Below, in pieces: positions 9,787 through 17,882 of a DNA stretch of 64,000 nt. Numbering within the stretch: the first letter of the stretch is position 1; each line of letters begins with the position of its first letter. The translations under genes were made by a program, and so were the position numbers. Origin of the DNA: Cryobacterium inferilacus (lineage in GTDB: Bacteria; Actinomycetota; Actinomycetes; Actinomycetales; Microbacteriaceae); assembly GCF_019599185.1 (NCBI RefSeq), contig NZ_JAIEUL010000017.1, positions 1 to 64,000 on the forward strand, in the 5' to 3' direction. Below the pieces are notes generated by a model. It had not been told where the DNA came from and made no database searches. It saw nothing but the letters and a program-made list of their open reading frames with translations.

Positions 9787-11502
9787 ATGCCCAGCATCGC
9801 AGCTGTATCCGCCCCCGACACCCCGCAAAAGGCTCTGCTGCCTGCGGATTCGGTGCCTGCGGATTCGGTGCTTGCGGATTCGGTGCTTGCGGAGTCGTTG
9901 GCCGCAGCGGTTGAGGCGGTCGAGATGCTCGGGGCGTCCAGTGCCGACTACGACGCGCTGACGGATGCGGAGTTGATCGCGGGCCAGAAGAAGCTGGCGA
10001 CTTTGCGTGGTCTGGTCGAGACCCGGGCGGTGTGGCTGGCGAAGACCCTCACCCACCGGTCCCGCCGCGAGTTGGGTCAGCAGGGCTTGGCCGCGAAGCA
10101 AGGGTTCCTCTCCCCGGCGGAGCTGATCCAAGACCTCACCGGCTGCACCAAGGCCGACGCCCGCAAATTGATGGATGTGGGCACGATGCTCGACGACACC
10201 GAGACCGCCGAGGCCGAGCAGGCTGTGCAGGCCGAGGCGGACGATTCCGATGAACCTGCCTGTTCGGAGCCGACTGGGTTGCCTTGGTACAGCCCGATCT
10301 CGGCCGCGGTCGCCACCGGATCTCTCTCGGTGGCCGCCGCGCACGCGATCCGCGCCGGGCTCGGCGCGATCGACACCGTCGTCACCGCCGAAGTCCTCCG
10401 CACCGCCGTTCTCGATCTCCTGGCCGAGGCGAAGACGATGACCGTCGACGCGCTCCTCAAACGCTCCCGACGGGCGCGCGACACCCTCGACGCCGCCGGC
10501 ATCGCCACCCGGGAACAGAAAGCCTGGGACGACCGGTACCTCCGGGTATGGACCAGCGACTCCGGTCAGGTGCACCTCAACGGCCAGTTCCCGCCCGAGC
10601 AGGGCGCGTTCCTGCTCTCCGTCTACGACAGCGCCACCGGCCCCCGCCGCGGCGGGGTGCGGTTCGTCGACCCTGAGCGGGCCGCCTGGGCCAAAGCCGT
10701 GCAGGACGACCCGCGCAGCACCGACCAGCTCACCGCAGACACCTTCATCGAGCTGATCAAGGCCGGCAGCACCGTCAACCCGGACCGGATGCTCGGCGGA
10801 CGCACCCCCGCCGTCCGCGTCCTCACCACAGCCACGGCACCGACTCCGGGTCGACCCACCGACGCACCCGCACCCGCACCTACACCGGCACTGACTTCGG
10901 CCCGACCCGCCGACGCACCCGTCCCGGCATCGGAACCGGCCCACGGCACCGCCGCACCGGCACCGGAAGCGGTGCCGGAACCACCGCCGGAAATCGACCC
11001 GACCGCGGTGCTCGTCGCTATTCCCGACGGCACCGGACACGGCTTCATCGAAGGCCACACCGACCCCGTTTCGCAGGAAACCATCGACCGGCTGTGTTGC
11101 ACCAGCGGCACCCTGCAGATCGACTTCGACAACGACGGCCAACCGCTCAACCTCGGCCGGGAACAACGCGTCTTCACCGCCGGCCAACGCATTGCCCTCG
11201 CCGCCCGCGACGGCGGCTGCATCTGGGGCGACTGTGACCGACCACCCTCCCGCACCGAAGCCCACCACCTCGAAGAATGGGTGCGCGACCACGGCACCAC
11301 CGACATCGCCCTCGGCATCCTGCTCTGCCCACCACACCACCGGCTACTGCACAGTCAGGGCTGGCAGATCTTCGAAAACCAAGGCATCTACTGGCTCAGA
11401 CCACCCGCCAGCGTCGACCCCGGCCAAACCCTGATCCGGATGCGCAGCAAGAGCGCCGCCGCAGCCGACCGGCACCAACACCGGGACGACGACCGGCACT
11501 GA
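9787..11502 (+). CDS. DUF222 and HNH endonuclease domain protein (13E12 repeat family)
   Basis: The 571-residue protein begins with a four-fold pentapeptide repeat (PADSV-like, residues about 18-37). A DUF222 helical domain follows (about 45-330, with ADARKLMDVG and SVAAAHAIRAGL). A Pro/Ala/Thr linker spans about 350-400, and the C-terminal HNH nuclease (about 470-545) has CIWGDCDRPPSRTEAHHLEEW and ILLCPPHHRLLHSQGW supplying the His-His-His metal site and the zinc Cys pair. The family is abundant and multicopy in actinobacteria; its targets are unknown and a mobile-element or defence link is often suggested. The ATG has no ribosome site and is probably leaderless. Two sets of tandem DNA repeats lie at its two ends. 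Confidence 0.88.
   Translation: MPSIAAVSAPDTPQKALLPADSVPADSVLADSVLAESLAAAVEAVEMLGASSADYDALTDAELIAGQKKLATLRGLVETRAVWLAKTLTHRSRRELGQQGLAAKQGFLSPAELIQDLTGCTKADARKLMDVGTMLDDTETAEAEQAVQAEADDSDEPACSEPTGLPWYSPISAAVATGSLSVAAAHAIRAGLGAIDTVVTAEVLRTAVLDLLAEAKTMTVDALLKRSRRARDTLDAAGIATREQKAWDDRYLRVWTSDSGQVHLNGQFPPEQGAFLLSVYDSATGPRRGGVRFVDPERAAWAKAVQDDPRSTDQLTADTFIELIKAGSTVNPDRMLGGRTPAVRVLTTATAPTPGRPTDAPAPAPTPALTSARPADAPVPASEPAHGTAAPAPEAVPEPPPEIDPTAVLVAIPDGTGHGFIEGHTDPVSQETIDRLCCTSGTLQIDFDNDGQPLNLGREQRVFTAGQRIALAARDGGCIWGDCDRPPSRTEAHHLEEWVRDHGTTDIALGILLCPPHHRLLHSQGWQIFENQGIYWLRPPASVDPGQTLIRMRSKSAAAADRHQHRDDDRH
9838..9897 (+). repeat. four tandem 15-bp repeats inside the HNH gene
   Basis: Unit GTGCTTGCGGATTCG and near-identical copies at 9838-9852, 9853-9867, 9868-9882 and 9883-9897. 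They keep the frame and encode LPADS, VPADS, VLADS and VLAES near the N-terminus. Copy-number change would alter the protein by five residues at a time without frameshift. Confidence 0.9.
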
Positions 11503-11544
11503 GCAGGCGACCGGCACCGAGCGGGCGACCGGCACTGAGTAGGT
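11491..11544 (+). repeat. three tandem 18-bp repeats spanning the HNH stop codon
   Basis: Units GACCGGCACTGAGCAGGC (11491-11508), GACCGGCACCGAGCGGGC (11509-11526) and GACCGGCACTGAGTAGGT (11527-11544). The TGA stop of the DUF222-HNH gene lies inside the first unit. In the second unit the same position reads CGA, so the array probably arose by duplication of the gene's 3' end. Confidence 0.85.
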
Positions 11545-11561
11545 GCGGGGCCTCGAGTGGG

Positions 11562-11885
11562 TTAGTGACTGCCGTCGACGAGCTTGAGGCCGATGACGCA
11601 GCCGATCAGGCCCAGGATGAGCAGGATCTTGATCACGGACGCCGGCTCGCCGCCGAAGATCATGGCATACAGAACGGTCAGGGCCGCTCCGATGCCCACC
11701 CAGACCGCGTAGGCGGTTCCGATCGGGATGGTGCGCATGGCGAACGCCAGGCCGGCCATGCTCAGCACGAGGCCGACTCCGAAGATCACGGTGGGCCAGA
11801 GCTTGGTGAAGCCTTCCGACTTGCCCAGCGCCGTCGCCCAGACGGCTTCCAGAACACCCGACACGATCAACACGATCCACGACAT
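11562..11885 (-). CDS. gdx: SMR-family guanidinium exporter (Gdx/SugE type)
   Basis: The 107-residue four-helix inner-membrane protein begins MSWIVLIVSGVLEAVWATAL. The buried Glu of LEAVWA (about residue 13) is the proton/substrate-binding residue, and GTAYAVWVGIGA plus GEPASVIKILLIL are typical of the SugE/Gdx branch rather than the polyspecific EmrE branch. Gdx works as a dimer exchanging guanidinium for protons. AGGAG at 11893-11897 precedes the ATG. A guanidine-III riboswitch core immediately upstream supports the substrate assignment strongly. The gene is single; no second SMR subunit is adjacent. Confidence 0.93.
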   Translation of the reverse strand: MSWIVLIVSGVLEAVWATALGKSEGFTKLWPTVIFGVGLVLSMAGLAFAMRTIPIGTAYAVWVGIGAALTVLYAMIFGGEPASVIKILLILGLIGCVIGLKLVDGSH

Positions 11886-11900
11886 GACATCACTCCTGTG

Positions 11901-11940
11901 GCCAGTCTTGTCGCGTGCCGGGTACTGAACCGTCGTCCGG
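11901..11940 (-). promoter_or_regulatory. guanidine-III (ykkC-III) riboswitch
   Basis: The 40-nt minus-strand sequence contains in order CCGGACGA, GTACCCGG and GACAAGAC with family-like spacings. These are the invariant blocks of the guanidine-III pseudoknot aptamer as I recall the Thermobifida fusca sequence. The outer CCGG pairs with the CCGG of GTACCCGG, and CAGT pairs with ACTG to give the second helix. The aptamer ends four bases before the AGGAG ribosome site of the Gdx gene. This suggests translational control, with guanidine binding freeing the ribosome site (inference). Confidence 0.88.
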
Positions 11941-12113
11941 AACCGCTGTTGCGCGGCCTGTACCAAGGTTAGCCGCCCACCCTGTGCAGAAGCTAGGCAG
12001 ACGTGAGCGCCGCATCCGCCCCCGGCAACGACACAGCCCCGCCACCCGGACCGACTCGATACCCGTGGGTGTCGTGACGGCACCGGCCGGCGGGGCTGGG
12101 CTGGGCTCGACGG

Positions 12114-13085
12114 TTAGGCGGCGGAGATGATGTCGACGACGAACACGAGGGTGTCCGTGTCGGTGATGCCGGCCGTCTCGTTGCCGCCCTCGTAGCCCAG
12201 CGGGCCCGGCGGAATGACGATGATGACCTGCGAGCCGACGGTCTGTCCGACCAGGCCCTGGGTGAATCCGGTGATCAGGCCGGAGACCGGGAAGGTGGCC
12301 GGTCCGGATCCCCAACTCTGGTCGAACACCTCGCCGGTGCTCCAGATGGAGCCGCTGTACTGCACGGTCACCGTGGACGCGTCGGTGATGGCCGCGCCGT
12401 CGCCCTTCTTGAGCACGGCGACACCGAGATCGGCGGGCGGGTCGGTGTCCGGCATTGTCACGGTGGGCTCACCGTCATCGGCCAGCTCGACCGTGGGGAA
12501 GCCCTCCGTGGGCTCCTGCTCCTCGCCGGTGGCGCGGGTGGCGAGCTTGTCCTTGATGTCGATGACGAAGAGCAACTGGTCGGTGGCGGCCACACCGAGG
12601 TCGGTGCTGCCGGCCTCGCCGAAGCCGTCGTCCGGCGTGATGACCACGGCCACGCGGTCGCCCACGTTGGAGCAGGCCGCGCCCTTGAGGATGCCGGCGA
12701 TCGCGCTCTGGTTGCCGACCACGTTGACCGTGAGGCCGGCGTCGTCGCCGAAGCCGCCGGCGGTGAGCTTGGCACCCGTCGTGGCGTTGTAGGCGGCGTA
12801 GGCGATGGAGACGGTGTCTCCCTCGTCCACGGCGTCGCCGTCGCCCTCGGTCACCACGGTGCGCTCGGTCTGCTCTGCGGCCAGCGGGGACTCGAAGGTC
12901 ACGGTCGGTTCGGCGCCGGCGTCACCGGTGACCTCCACGGCGTCCGACGTGGTCCCAGGGTCGGTGCAGCCGATCGCGGCGGTGGTCGCCGAGGGCGTTG
13001 CCTCGGTGTCCGGCGATGCGGCGCATCCGGTGAGAGCGATGGCGGCAACAGCCGTCAGGGTGAGAAAAGTAGGAACAGTGCGCAC
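12114..13085 (-). CDS. FKBP-type peptidyl-prolyl isomerase lipoprotein
   Basis: The 323-residue exported lipoprotein has a signal peptide ending in lipobox LTGC (residues about 18-21), so mature Cys21 would be lipid-anchored outside the membrane. Two FKBP-like modules follow. The first (about 80-175: GDTVSIAYAAYNATTG, VGDRVAVVITPDDGFGEAG) is divergent. The second (about 215-320: TVTVQYSGSIWSTGEVFDQSW, GLVGQTVGSQVIIVIPPGPLGYE) is closer to canonical FKBP. Such proteins catalyse prolyl isomerisation and assist folding of secreted proteins. It is monocistronic by position, convergent with nothing and upstream of the Gdx gene on the same strand. Confidence 0.9.
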   Translation of the reverse strand: MRTVPTFLTLTAVAAIALTGCAASPDTEATPSATTAAIGCTDPGTTSDAVEVTGDAGAEPTVTFESPLAAEQTERTVVTEGDGDAVDEGDTVSIAYAAYNATTGAKLTAGGFGDDAGLTVNVVGNQSAIAGILKGAACSNVGDRVAVVITPDDGFGEAGSTDLGVAATDQLLFVIDIKDKLATRATGEEQEPTEGFPTVELADDGEPTVTMPDTDPPADLGVAVLKKGDGAAITDASTVTVQYSGSIWSTGEVFDQSWGSGPATFPVSGLITGFTQGLVGQTVGSQVIIVIPPGPLGYEGGNETAGITDTDTLVFVVDIISAA

Positions 13086-13390
13086 GCAGAAGTCTCCAGT
13101 CAGATTTGGGCCGCATACAGTCTGACCCCTTCACCTATGTATGTGCTGAATCTGCTGAATCGCCGTGCGGATGCAGGGGGACCTTCGTCCCTGTCGGGGC
13201 TGGAGGGAGGTTTCTAGACTGGATTCACGGCACCAAGAATTTCTCGGGCCGAGCTGGTCGATGGTGACCGAACCCACCGACAGTGGCGCCACGCACATCT
13301 CGGCAACTAGTTCAGTCTGATTGACGCCCTGCCACACGCAGCCGACCGCCGCTCGGCTGGGTGAAAGTACGTCGATAGAAAGAGCATCTC
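13086..13390. other. intergenic region, no gene recognised
   Basis: These 305 bases separate the leftward FKBP lipoprotein gene from the rightward small ORF at 13391, so both promoters should lie here. A short direct repeat GCTGAATCT/GCTGAATCG sits at about 13145-13162. No RNA gene or strong hairpin with T run was recognised. Confidence 0.5.
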
Positions 13391-13534
13391 GTGTCTGACC
13401 CGAAGTCCACCGCCGCAAACGCCGTCACCATGGTGCGCTGGGAAAGCCTCAAGCGCGAGTACTTCTGGCGCACCCACCAGAAGGCCCCCACCGCCGCCCC
13501 GGCCTCCACGGTCGCCGACCCCAACGCGGAGTAG
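13391..13534 (+). CDS. small hypothetical protein, 47 residues
   Basis: GTG start at 13391, with a purine-rich GAAAGAG about ten bases upstream, and stop TAG at 13532-13534. The product begins MSDPKSTAANAVTMVRWESL and has a basic aromatic centre (KREYFWRTHQK) and an Ala/Pro-rich tail. Almost every codon ends in G or C, as in neighbouring real genes, which argues that it is translated. No family is recognised and no membrane segment or Cys is present. It precedes the ArsR-SulP operon by about 100 bases and could be independent. Confidence 0.6.
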   Translation: MSDPKSTAANAVTMVRWESLKREYFWRTHQKAPTAAPASTVADPNAE

Positions 13535-13637
13535 CCGACTCCCGGCGCCTGCCGGAAGGTTCGGTGCACCGCGTCGACGGTGGACGACGGGACCTTGTTC
13601 CTAGATGTTCGCTCCGATAGAGCGATATGATGAATTT

Positions 13638-14075
13638 ATGGAACCGCTGAATCAGGACCCGATCGACAACTTCACGGATGCGAGTCGTCCGCTGTACGAG
13701 GTGAAGGCCAACCTGTTCAAGGGGATGGCGCATCCGGTGCGGGTGCGGGTGCTCGAGGTGCTGGCACACGCCGACACCGACCTGTCGGTCTCGGACCTGC
13801 TCAGAGACACCGGCCTGGAGGCCTCACACCTCTCCCAGCACCTCTCGGTGCTGCGCCGGCACAACCTCGTGGTGGCCGAACGCCGCGGCAGCCTGGTCTT
13901 CTACAGCCTGGCCTACCCGCAGGTGGCCGATCTCCTGGCGGTGGCACGGCAGTTGCTGGTGGAGATCCTGGAGACCACCCAGCAGCGCCTGATCAGCACG
14001 GTGGGCCTGCCCGGTCTCGCCCCAGCGGATGCCACGACCAGCGGCACTTCGGCCACCGCAGCGGGGTCCCGATGA
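13638..14075 (+). CDS. ArsR-family transcriptional regulator
   Basis: The 145-residue winged-helix repressor has a core at about 20-110, with NLFKGMAHPVRVRVLEVLAH, then LLRDTGLEASHLSQHLSVLRRHNLVVAERRGSLVFYSL, the recognition helix and wing. No obvious metal-binding Cys pair is present, so it may sense something other than arsenic or cadmium. The ATG at 13638 is chosen as the usual N-terminus; an in-frame ATG at 13605 would add 11 residues. An inverted repeat CGCTC-CGATA-GAGCG at 13610-13624 lies across the start region and may be the autoregulatory site. Its stop overlaps the SulP start by four bases (ATGA), so the pair is cotranscribed. Confidence 0.82.
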   Translation: MEPLNQDPIDNFTDASRPLYEVKANLFKGMAHPVRVRVLEVLAHADTDLSVSDLLRDTGLEASHLSQHLSVLRRHNLVVAERRGSLVFYSLAYPQVADLLAVARQLLVEILETTQQRLISTVGLPGLAPADATTSGTSATAAGSR

Positions 14076-15793
14076 GTGTCATCGGCACCGCGGCCGGCAA
14101 GTCCGGTCGCTACCTGCGCGCGCTGCTGCCCAGCTGGCAGGACTACCGCGACGTGAAGCGCACCTGGCGCGGTGACATCGTCGCCGGCCTCACCGTGGGC
14201 ATCATCGCACTGCCGCTCGCCCTGGCCTTCGGCGTCAGTTCGGGCGCCGGCGCGGAAAGCGGACTCATCACCGCCATCGTCGCCGGTGTCGTCGCGGCCG
14301 TGTTCGGTGGCTCCAACATCCAGGTCTCCGGGCCCACCGGCGCCATGGTCGTCGTGCTCGGCCCGGTGGTGGCCGCCCACGGCCTCGGGGTCGTCGCGGT
14401 GCTCAGCCTCATGGCCGGGCTCATCGTGGTCGCCGCCGGCGCGCTCAAGCTCGGCCGCGCGGTCACGTTCATCCCCTGGCCGGTGATCGAGGGATTCACC
14501 CTCGGGATCGCCGTCATCATCTTCCTGCAGCAGGTGCCCGCCGCGATCGGGTCGGCCGCGGGGCCGAGCAGCAACGCCTTCGTGGCCGCCGTGCAGTCTT
14601 TTGCGACGATCGACTGGTCCACCGTGATCATCCCGGTGGCGATGGTGCTCGTCGTGGCAGCGATCATGCTGGTGGCCCCCAAGGTGCACCGGAAACTACC
14701 CGGCTCGATCGTGGCCATCGTCGTCGTGACCGTGATCGCCAACCTGTTCAACCTGCCGCTGGCCCGCATCGGCGAACTGCCCAGCTCCCTGCCGACGCCG
14801 ATGCTGCCGCAGATCGACGCCGGTCTGCTCGGCTCCCTCGTCGGGCCCGCGCTCACCATCGCGGCGCTCGCCGCGATCGAGTCGCTGCTCTCGGCCCGTG
14901 TGGCCGTCACCCTCTCCGACACCGGCCCCTACGACGCCGACCGGGAGCTGGTGGGCCAGGGTCTGGCCTCGGTGGCCTCCGGCTTCTTCGGCGGCATGCC
15001 GGCCACCGGCGCGATCGCCCGCACGGCCGTGAACATCCGCTCGGGCGGCCGCACCCGGCTGGCCGCCATCGTGCACTCGATCGTGCTGATCGGAGTGGTC
15101 TACCTCGCCACCGGCGTGGTCTCGCAGATCCCCCTGGCCGCGTTGTCCGGCGTGCTCATGATGACCGCGGCCCGCATGATCTCGGTTGCCACGGTGCGCA
15201 GCATCATCGGCTCCACCGGCAGCGACACGACGGTGTTCATCATCACGGCGCTCGTCACGGTGTCGGTCGACCTGATCGTGGCCGTCGGCATCGGCATCCT
15301 GGTCGCCGCGTTCTTCGCCCTGCGCGCCGTGTCGGCCTCCAGCGGGGTGCACCGCGAGGAGCTGCCGGGCACCCCGGCGCCCGGCGACGAGCGCATCGCC
15401 CTGTTCCGGCTGGACGGCGCCCTGTTCTTCGGTGCGGCCGAGCGGATGCTGGAGCGGGTCAACCAGACCAGCCACATCACCGTCGTGATCATCCGCATGT
15501 CCCAGCTGCAGATCCTCGACGCCACCGGCGCCCGGGTGATCACCGAGATGATCCAGGCCCTCGAGCGCCGCGGCATCACGGTGCTCATCAAGGGCATCCA
15601 GCCGCGGCACCTCAAGCTCGTCACCCGGGTGGGCGTGATCACGTCGCTGCGCCACCGCAACCACCTCTTCACCGACCTCGACGCGGCGATCGAACACGCC
15701 CGCAGCCACGTCACCCGGGCCGCGACGGCCGGTGGCGGCACGGATGCCGGCGACTTCGGCTGGACCAGCGCCATCCGGTTGCCCACGGACTAG
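14072..15793 (+). CDS. SulP-family anion transporter with STAS domain
   Basis: The 573-residue membrane carrier has an N-terminal block of about 12-14 hydrophobic segments (residues about 30-420), including the sulfate-transporter signature region FGGSNIQVSGPTGAMVVVLGPV. The C-terminal STAS domain (about 435-550) has LFFGAAERMLERV and QILDATGARVITEMIQALERRG. SulP members move sulfate, bicarbonate or other anions; no carbonic anhydrase is fused or adjacent here. It is translationally coupled to the ArsR-type repressor, which presumably controls it. The substrate is unknown. Confidence 0.9.
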   Translation: MSVIGTAAGKSGRYLRALLPSWQDYRDVKRTWRGDIVAGLTVGIIALPLALAFGVSSGAGAESGLITAIVAGVVAAVFGGSNIQVSGPTGAMVVVLGPVVAAHGLGVVAVLSLMAGLIVVAAGALKLGRAVTFIPWPVIEGFTLGIAVIIFLQQVPAAIGSAAGPSSNAFVAAVQSFATIDWSTVIIPVAMVLVVAAIMLVAPKVHRKLPGSIVAIVVVTVIANLFNLPLARIGELPSSLPTPMLPQIDAGLLGSLVGPALTIAALAAIESLLSARVAVTLSDTGPYDADRELVGQGLASVASGFFGGMPATGAIARTAVNIRSGGRTRLAAIVHSIVLIGVVYLATGVVSQIPLAALSGVLMMTAARMISVATVRSIIGSTGSDTTVFIITALVTVSVDLIVAVGIGILVAAFFALRAVSASSGVHREELPGTPAPGDERIALFRLDGALFFGAAERMLERVNQTSHITVVIIRMSQLQILDATGARVITEMIQALERRGITVLIKGIQPRHLKLVTRVGVITSLRHRNHLFTDLDAAIEHARSHVTRAATAGGGTDAGDFGWTSAIRLPTD

Positions 15794-15824
15794 CCGGGCG
15801 GCGCCGGGTACGTGCTCCTGGGGG

Positions 15825-17087
15825 CTAACGCACCAGGGAGGCCAGCTCGGCGCGGGTGGAGGCGCCCACCTTGCGCAGCAGGTTGGCCACGTGGAACTTC
15901 ACGGTGTTCTCGCTGATCAACAGCTCCGCGGCGATGGCCTTGTTGCGTGCGCCGCCGGCGACCAGAGCGAGCACACCCTGCTCGCGCGGGCTGAGTCCCC
16001 ACTCCGAGGCCGGTGACAGCGGGGCCAGGGGAGCGTCCAGCGGCAGTGACACGGTGAGCTCTGAACCCCAGCCCGCGGTGGCCTGCACGCCGAAGGTGCC
16101 GCCGAGTGCGGCGACCCTGGCGGTGACCGGTCCCACGCCGGGGGAGTCGGTGGTGAGGGTGCCGGCGCCGTCGTCGCGGATCTGGATGAGCAGGTTGCTG
16201 CCGTCGCAGTCCCACTGCACCCGCACCCGGCTCACCCCGGCCTGTTCCACCAGCGCCAGCACCGCCCCGCGCACGATGGCGCGGCCCGCGTGCGCGACCT
16301 CGCCGGGCAGGGCCCGACCGTTCGCGGGCGGTTCGATGAACTGCACGTCGAGGTCGCCGAAGCGCGCGAGCGGCCGCAGATCGTCACGCAGCCGGGCGAA
16401 CGCCGCCGCCACCGGCTCCTCGGCCAGCGACCGGTCGCGGTCGGAGACCGCGCGCAGGTTGACCATCGCGCTCGCGGCCAGGTCGGTGACGGTCTGGCGG
16501 GCGGCCTCCGCGCTCACGGTGCTGGAGCGCAGCACCGCGAGCATCGACTCGAGGGCCGTGGAGTGGGCATCCGTGAGGTCGGCGATGAGCTTGGCCCGCT
16601 CGGCTGACGCCGCGCGCGAGTCGAGCAGGTAGGCGGGCGCCGCCGACGCCACCTGCTGGCGGATGCTCGTGGCCACGAGCTGCCAGAGCCGGCCGACGAG
16701 CGCGTGGGTGGACTCGGGGTCGGTGCCGCCGGCCGGGGTGAGCTCGGGGTCGGTGAGCACCAGGAGGGCGCCGGTCGTGGCCAGCCAGGCGGTGATCGGG
16801 CGGTCGGTGCCGCCGATCACGGCACGGAGACCCCACGGGTCGGAGGCGTCAGAGGCGAGGGAACGGCGCACGGCGTCCAGCTCGACCAGGGTGACCTCGT
16901 CGATGATGGCCGGGTCGCCGGCCTTCTTCTGCGGACGGCCGGTGCAGTCCTCGGTGAAGATCACCAGGGCGGTATGCCCGATCAGCGGCTGCAGCAGCTC
17001 GGAGAACCCGCCGGCGATCTCGAGCAGGGAGCTCGCCACGACGGCCTGCAGGGCGTCGAGCAGCTCGATGGAACGGGGGTTGGCCAT
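15825..17087 (-). CDS. LuxR-type regulator with degenerate histidine-kinase-like module, no receiver
   Basis: The 420-residue protein begins MANPRSIELLD. Residues about 1-160 look like a GAF-type sensor. Residues about 165-225 resemble the HisKA_3 dimerisation helix, but the usual phospho-His of LHD is replaced (ADLTDAHS). Residues about 255-355 form a HATPase_c fold with IRDDGAGTL and GGTFGVQATAGWGSELTVSLPL. Residues about 362-420 are a LuxR/NarL helix-turn-helix (LSPREQGVLALVAGGARNKAIAAELLISENTVKFHV). A NarL-type sensor kinase appears fused straight to its DNA-binding output, without a receiver domain. It is divergent from hxlB-hxlA with a palindromic site between, and so probably regulates them. 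Confidence 0.82.
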   Translation of the reverse strand: MANPRSIELLDALQAVVASSLLEIAGGFSELLQPLIGHTALVIFTEDCTGRPQKKAGDPAIIDEVTLVELDAVRRSLASDASDPWGLRAVIGGTDRPITAWLATTGALLVLTDPELTPAGGTDPESTHALVGRLWQLVATSIRQQVASAAPAYLLDSRAASAERAKLIADLTDAHSTALESMLAVLRSSTVSAEAARQTVTDLAASAMVNLRAVSDRDRSLAEEPVAAAFARLRDDLRPLARFGDLDVQFIEPPANGRALPGEVAHAGRAIVRGAVLALVEQAGVSRVRVQWDCDGSNLLIQIRDDGAGTLTTDSPGVGPVTARVAALGGTFGVQATAGWGSELTVSLPLDAPLAPLSPASEWGLSPREQGVLALVAGGARNKAIAAELLISENTVKFHVANLLRKVGASTRAELASLVR

Positions 17088-17104
17088 GGACTTCATCGGC
17101 TCAG

Positions 17105-17154
17105 CCTACCCGGACCCGGCCGCCCGGCCGGATCTGCCTACCCGTCCGGGTAGG
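17105..17154. promoter_or_regulatory. candidate operator of the LuxR-type regulator, CCTACCCG half-sites
   Basis: Three copies of CCTACCCG or its inverse occur at 17105-17112, 17137-17144 and, inverted, 17147-17154. The last two form an 18-bp palindrome with a two-base centre. In addition CCTACCCGGAC (17105-17115) is perfectly complementary to 17144-17154. The site lies between divergent starts at 17087 and 17210, where a dimeric LuxR/NarL-type protein would bind. Confidence 0.6.
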
Positions 17155-17209
17155 TCGGCCGCCCGTTCGGTGGGCGGCGCCCCGCGGCCGGGGCGGCCAC
17201 CATAGATGG

Positions 17210-17839
17210 ATGCCCACTACCGACGTCAGCCCCACCGACTCCACCGTCGCCGCACCCGCCGACCAGGGTCGCGCGGTCATCTCGGCCGTCGACCTCATCC
17301 TGGCCGAGCACACCGGCGTGGCCGCCCGGCGGGCCTCGTCGCCCGATACCGCCGCCTCCCTCGCGGTGATGGCCGAGCGGCTGCGCGCCGCCGACCGGGT
17401 ATTCGTGCTCGGCGCCGGCCGATCCGGCCTGGCTCTGCGGATGACGGCGATGCGCCTGATGCACCTCGGTCTCACCGTGCACGTGGTGGGCGACGTCAGC
17501 ACCCCGGCGATCACCGCCACCGATGCCCTCCTGGTGGCCAGCGGCTCCGGCAGCACCGCCGGCACCGTGCGTGCGGCCGAGACCGCACGCTCGGTGGGCG
17601 CCTCCGTGCTCGTGCTCACCACGGCAGCGGAATCACCGTTGGCCGACCTGGCCGCCGTCAGCGTCGTCATCCCCGCCGCCCAGAAACAGGACCACGGCGG
17701 CACGCTCTCGGCCCAGTACTCCGGCGCGCTCTTCGAGCAGGCCGTCATGGTCATCGGCGACGCGCTCTTCCACACGCTCTGGCAGGCATCCGGCGCCACG
17801 GCCGACGAGCTCTGGCCGCGGCACGCGAACCTCGAATAG
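17210..17839 (+). CDS. hxlB: 6-phospho-3-hexuloisomerase
   Basis: Isomerises D-arabino-3-hexulose 6-phosphate to fructose 6-phosphate, the second step of formaldehyde fixation in the ribulose monophosphate pathway. The 209-residue protein has a SIS domain: FVLGAGRSGLALRMTAMRLMHLG (about 64-86), LLVASGSGSTAGTV (about 106-119), and the C-terminal HGGTLSAQYSGALFEQAVMVIGDAL region typical of PHI. It is followed 43 bases later by hxlA. The long N-terminal Thr/Ala-rich extension suggests a later start is possible, but none is better placed. Confidence 0.92.
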   Translation: MPTTDVSPTDSTVAAPADQGRAVISAVDLILAEHTGVAARRASSPDTAASLAVMAERLRAADRVFVLGAGRSGLALRMTAMRLMHLGLTVHVVGDVSTPAITATDALLVASGSGSTAGTVRAAETARSVGASVLVLTTAAESPLADLAAVSVVIPAAQKQDHGGTLSAQYSGALFEQAVMVIGDALFHTLWQASGATADELWPRHANLE

Positions 17840-17882
17840 CCCCACTCCTTCCCCTCCCACTCACGACAGAAAGCAGATCCTC

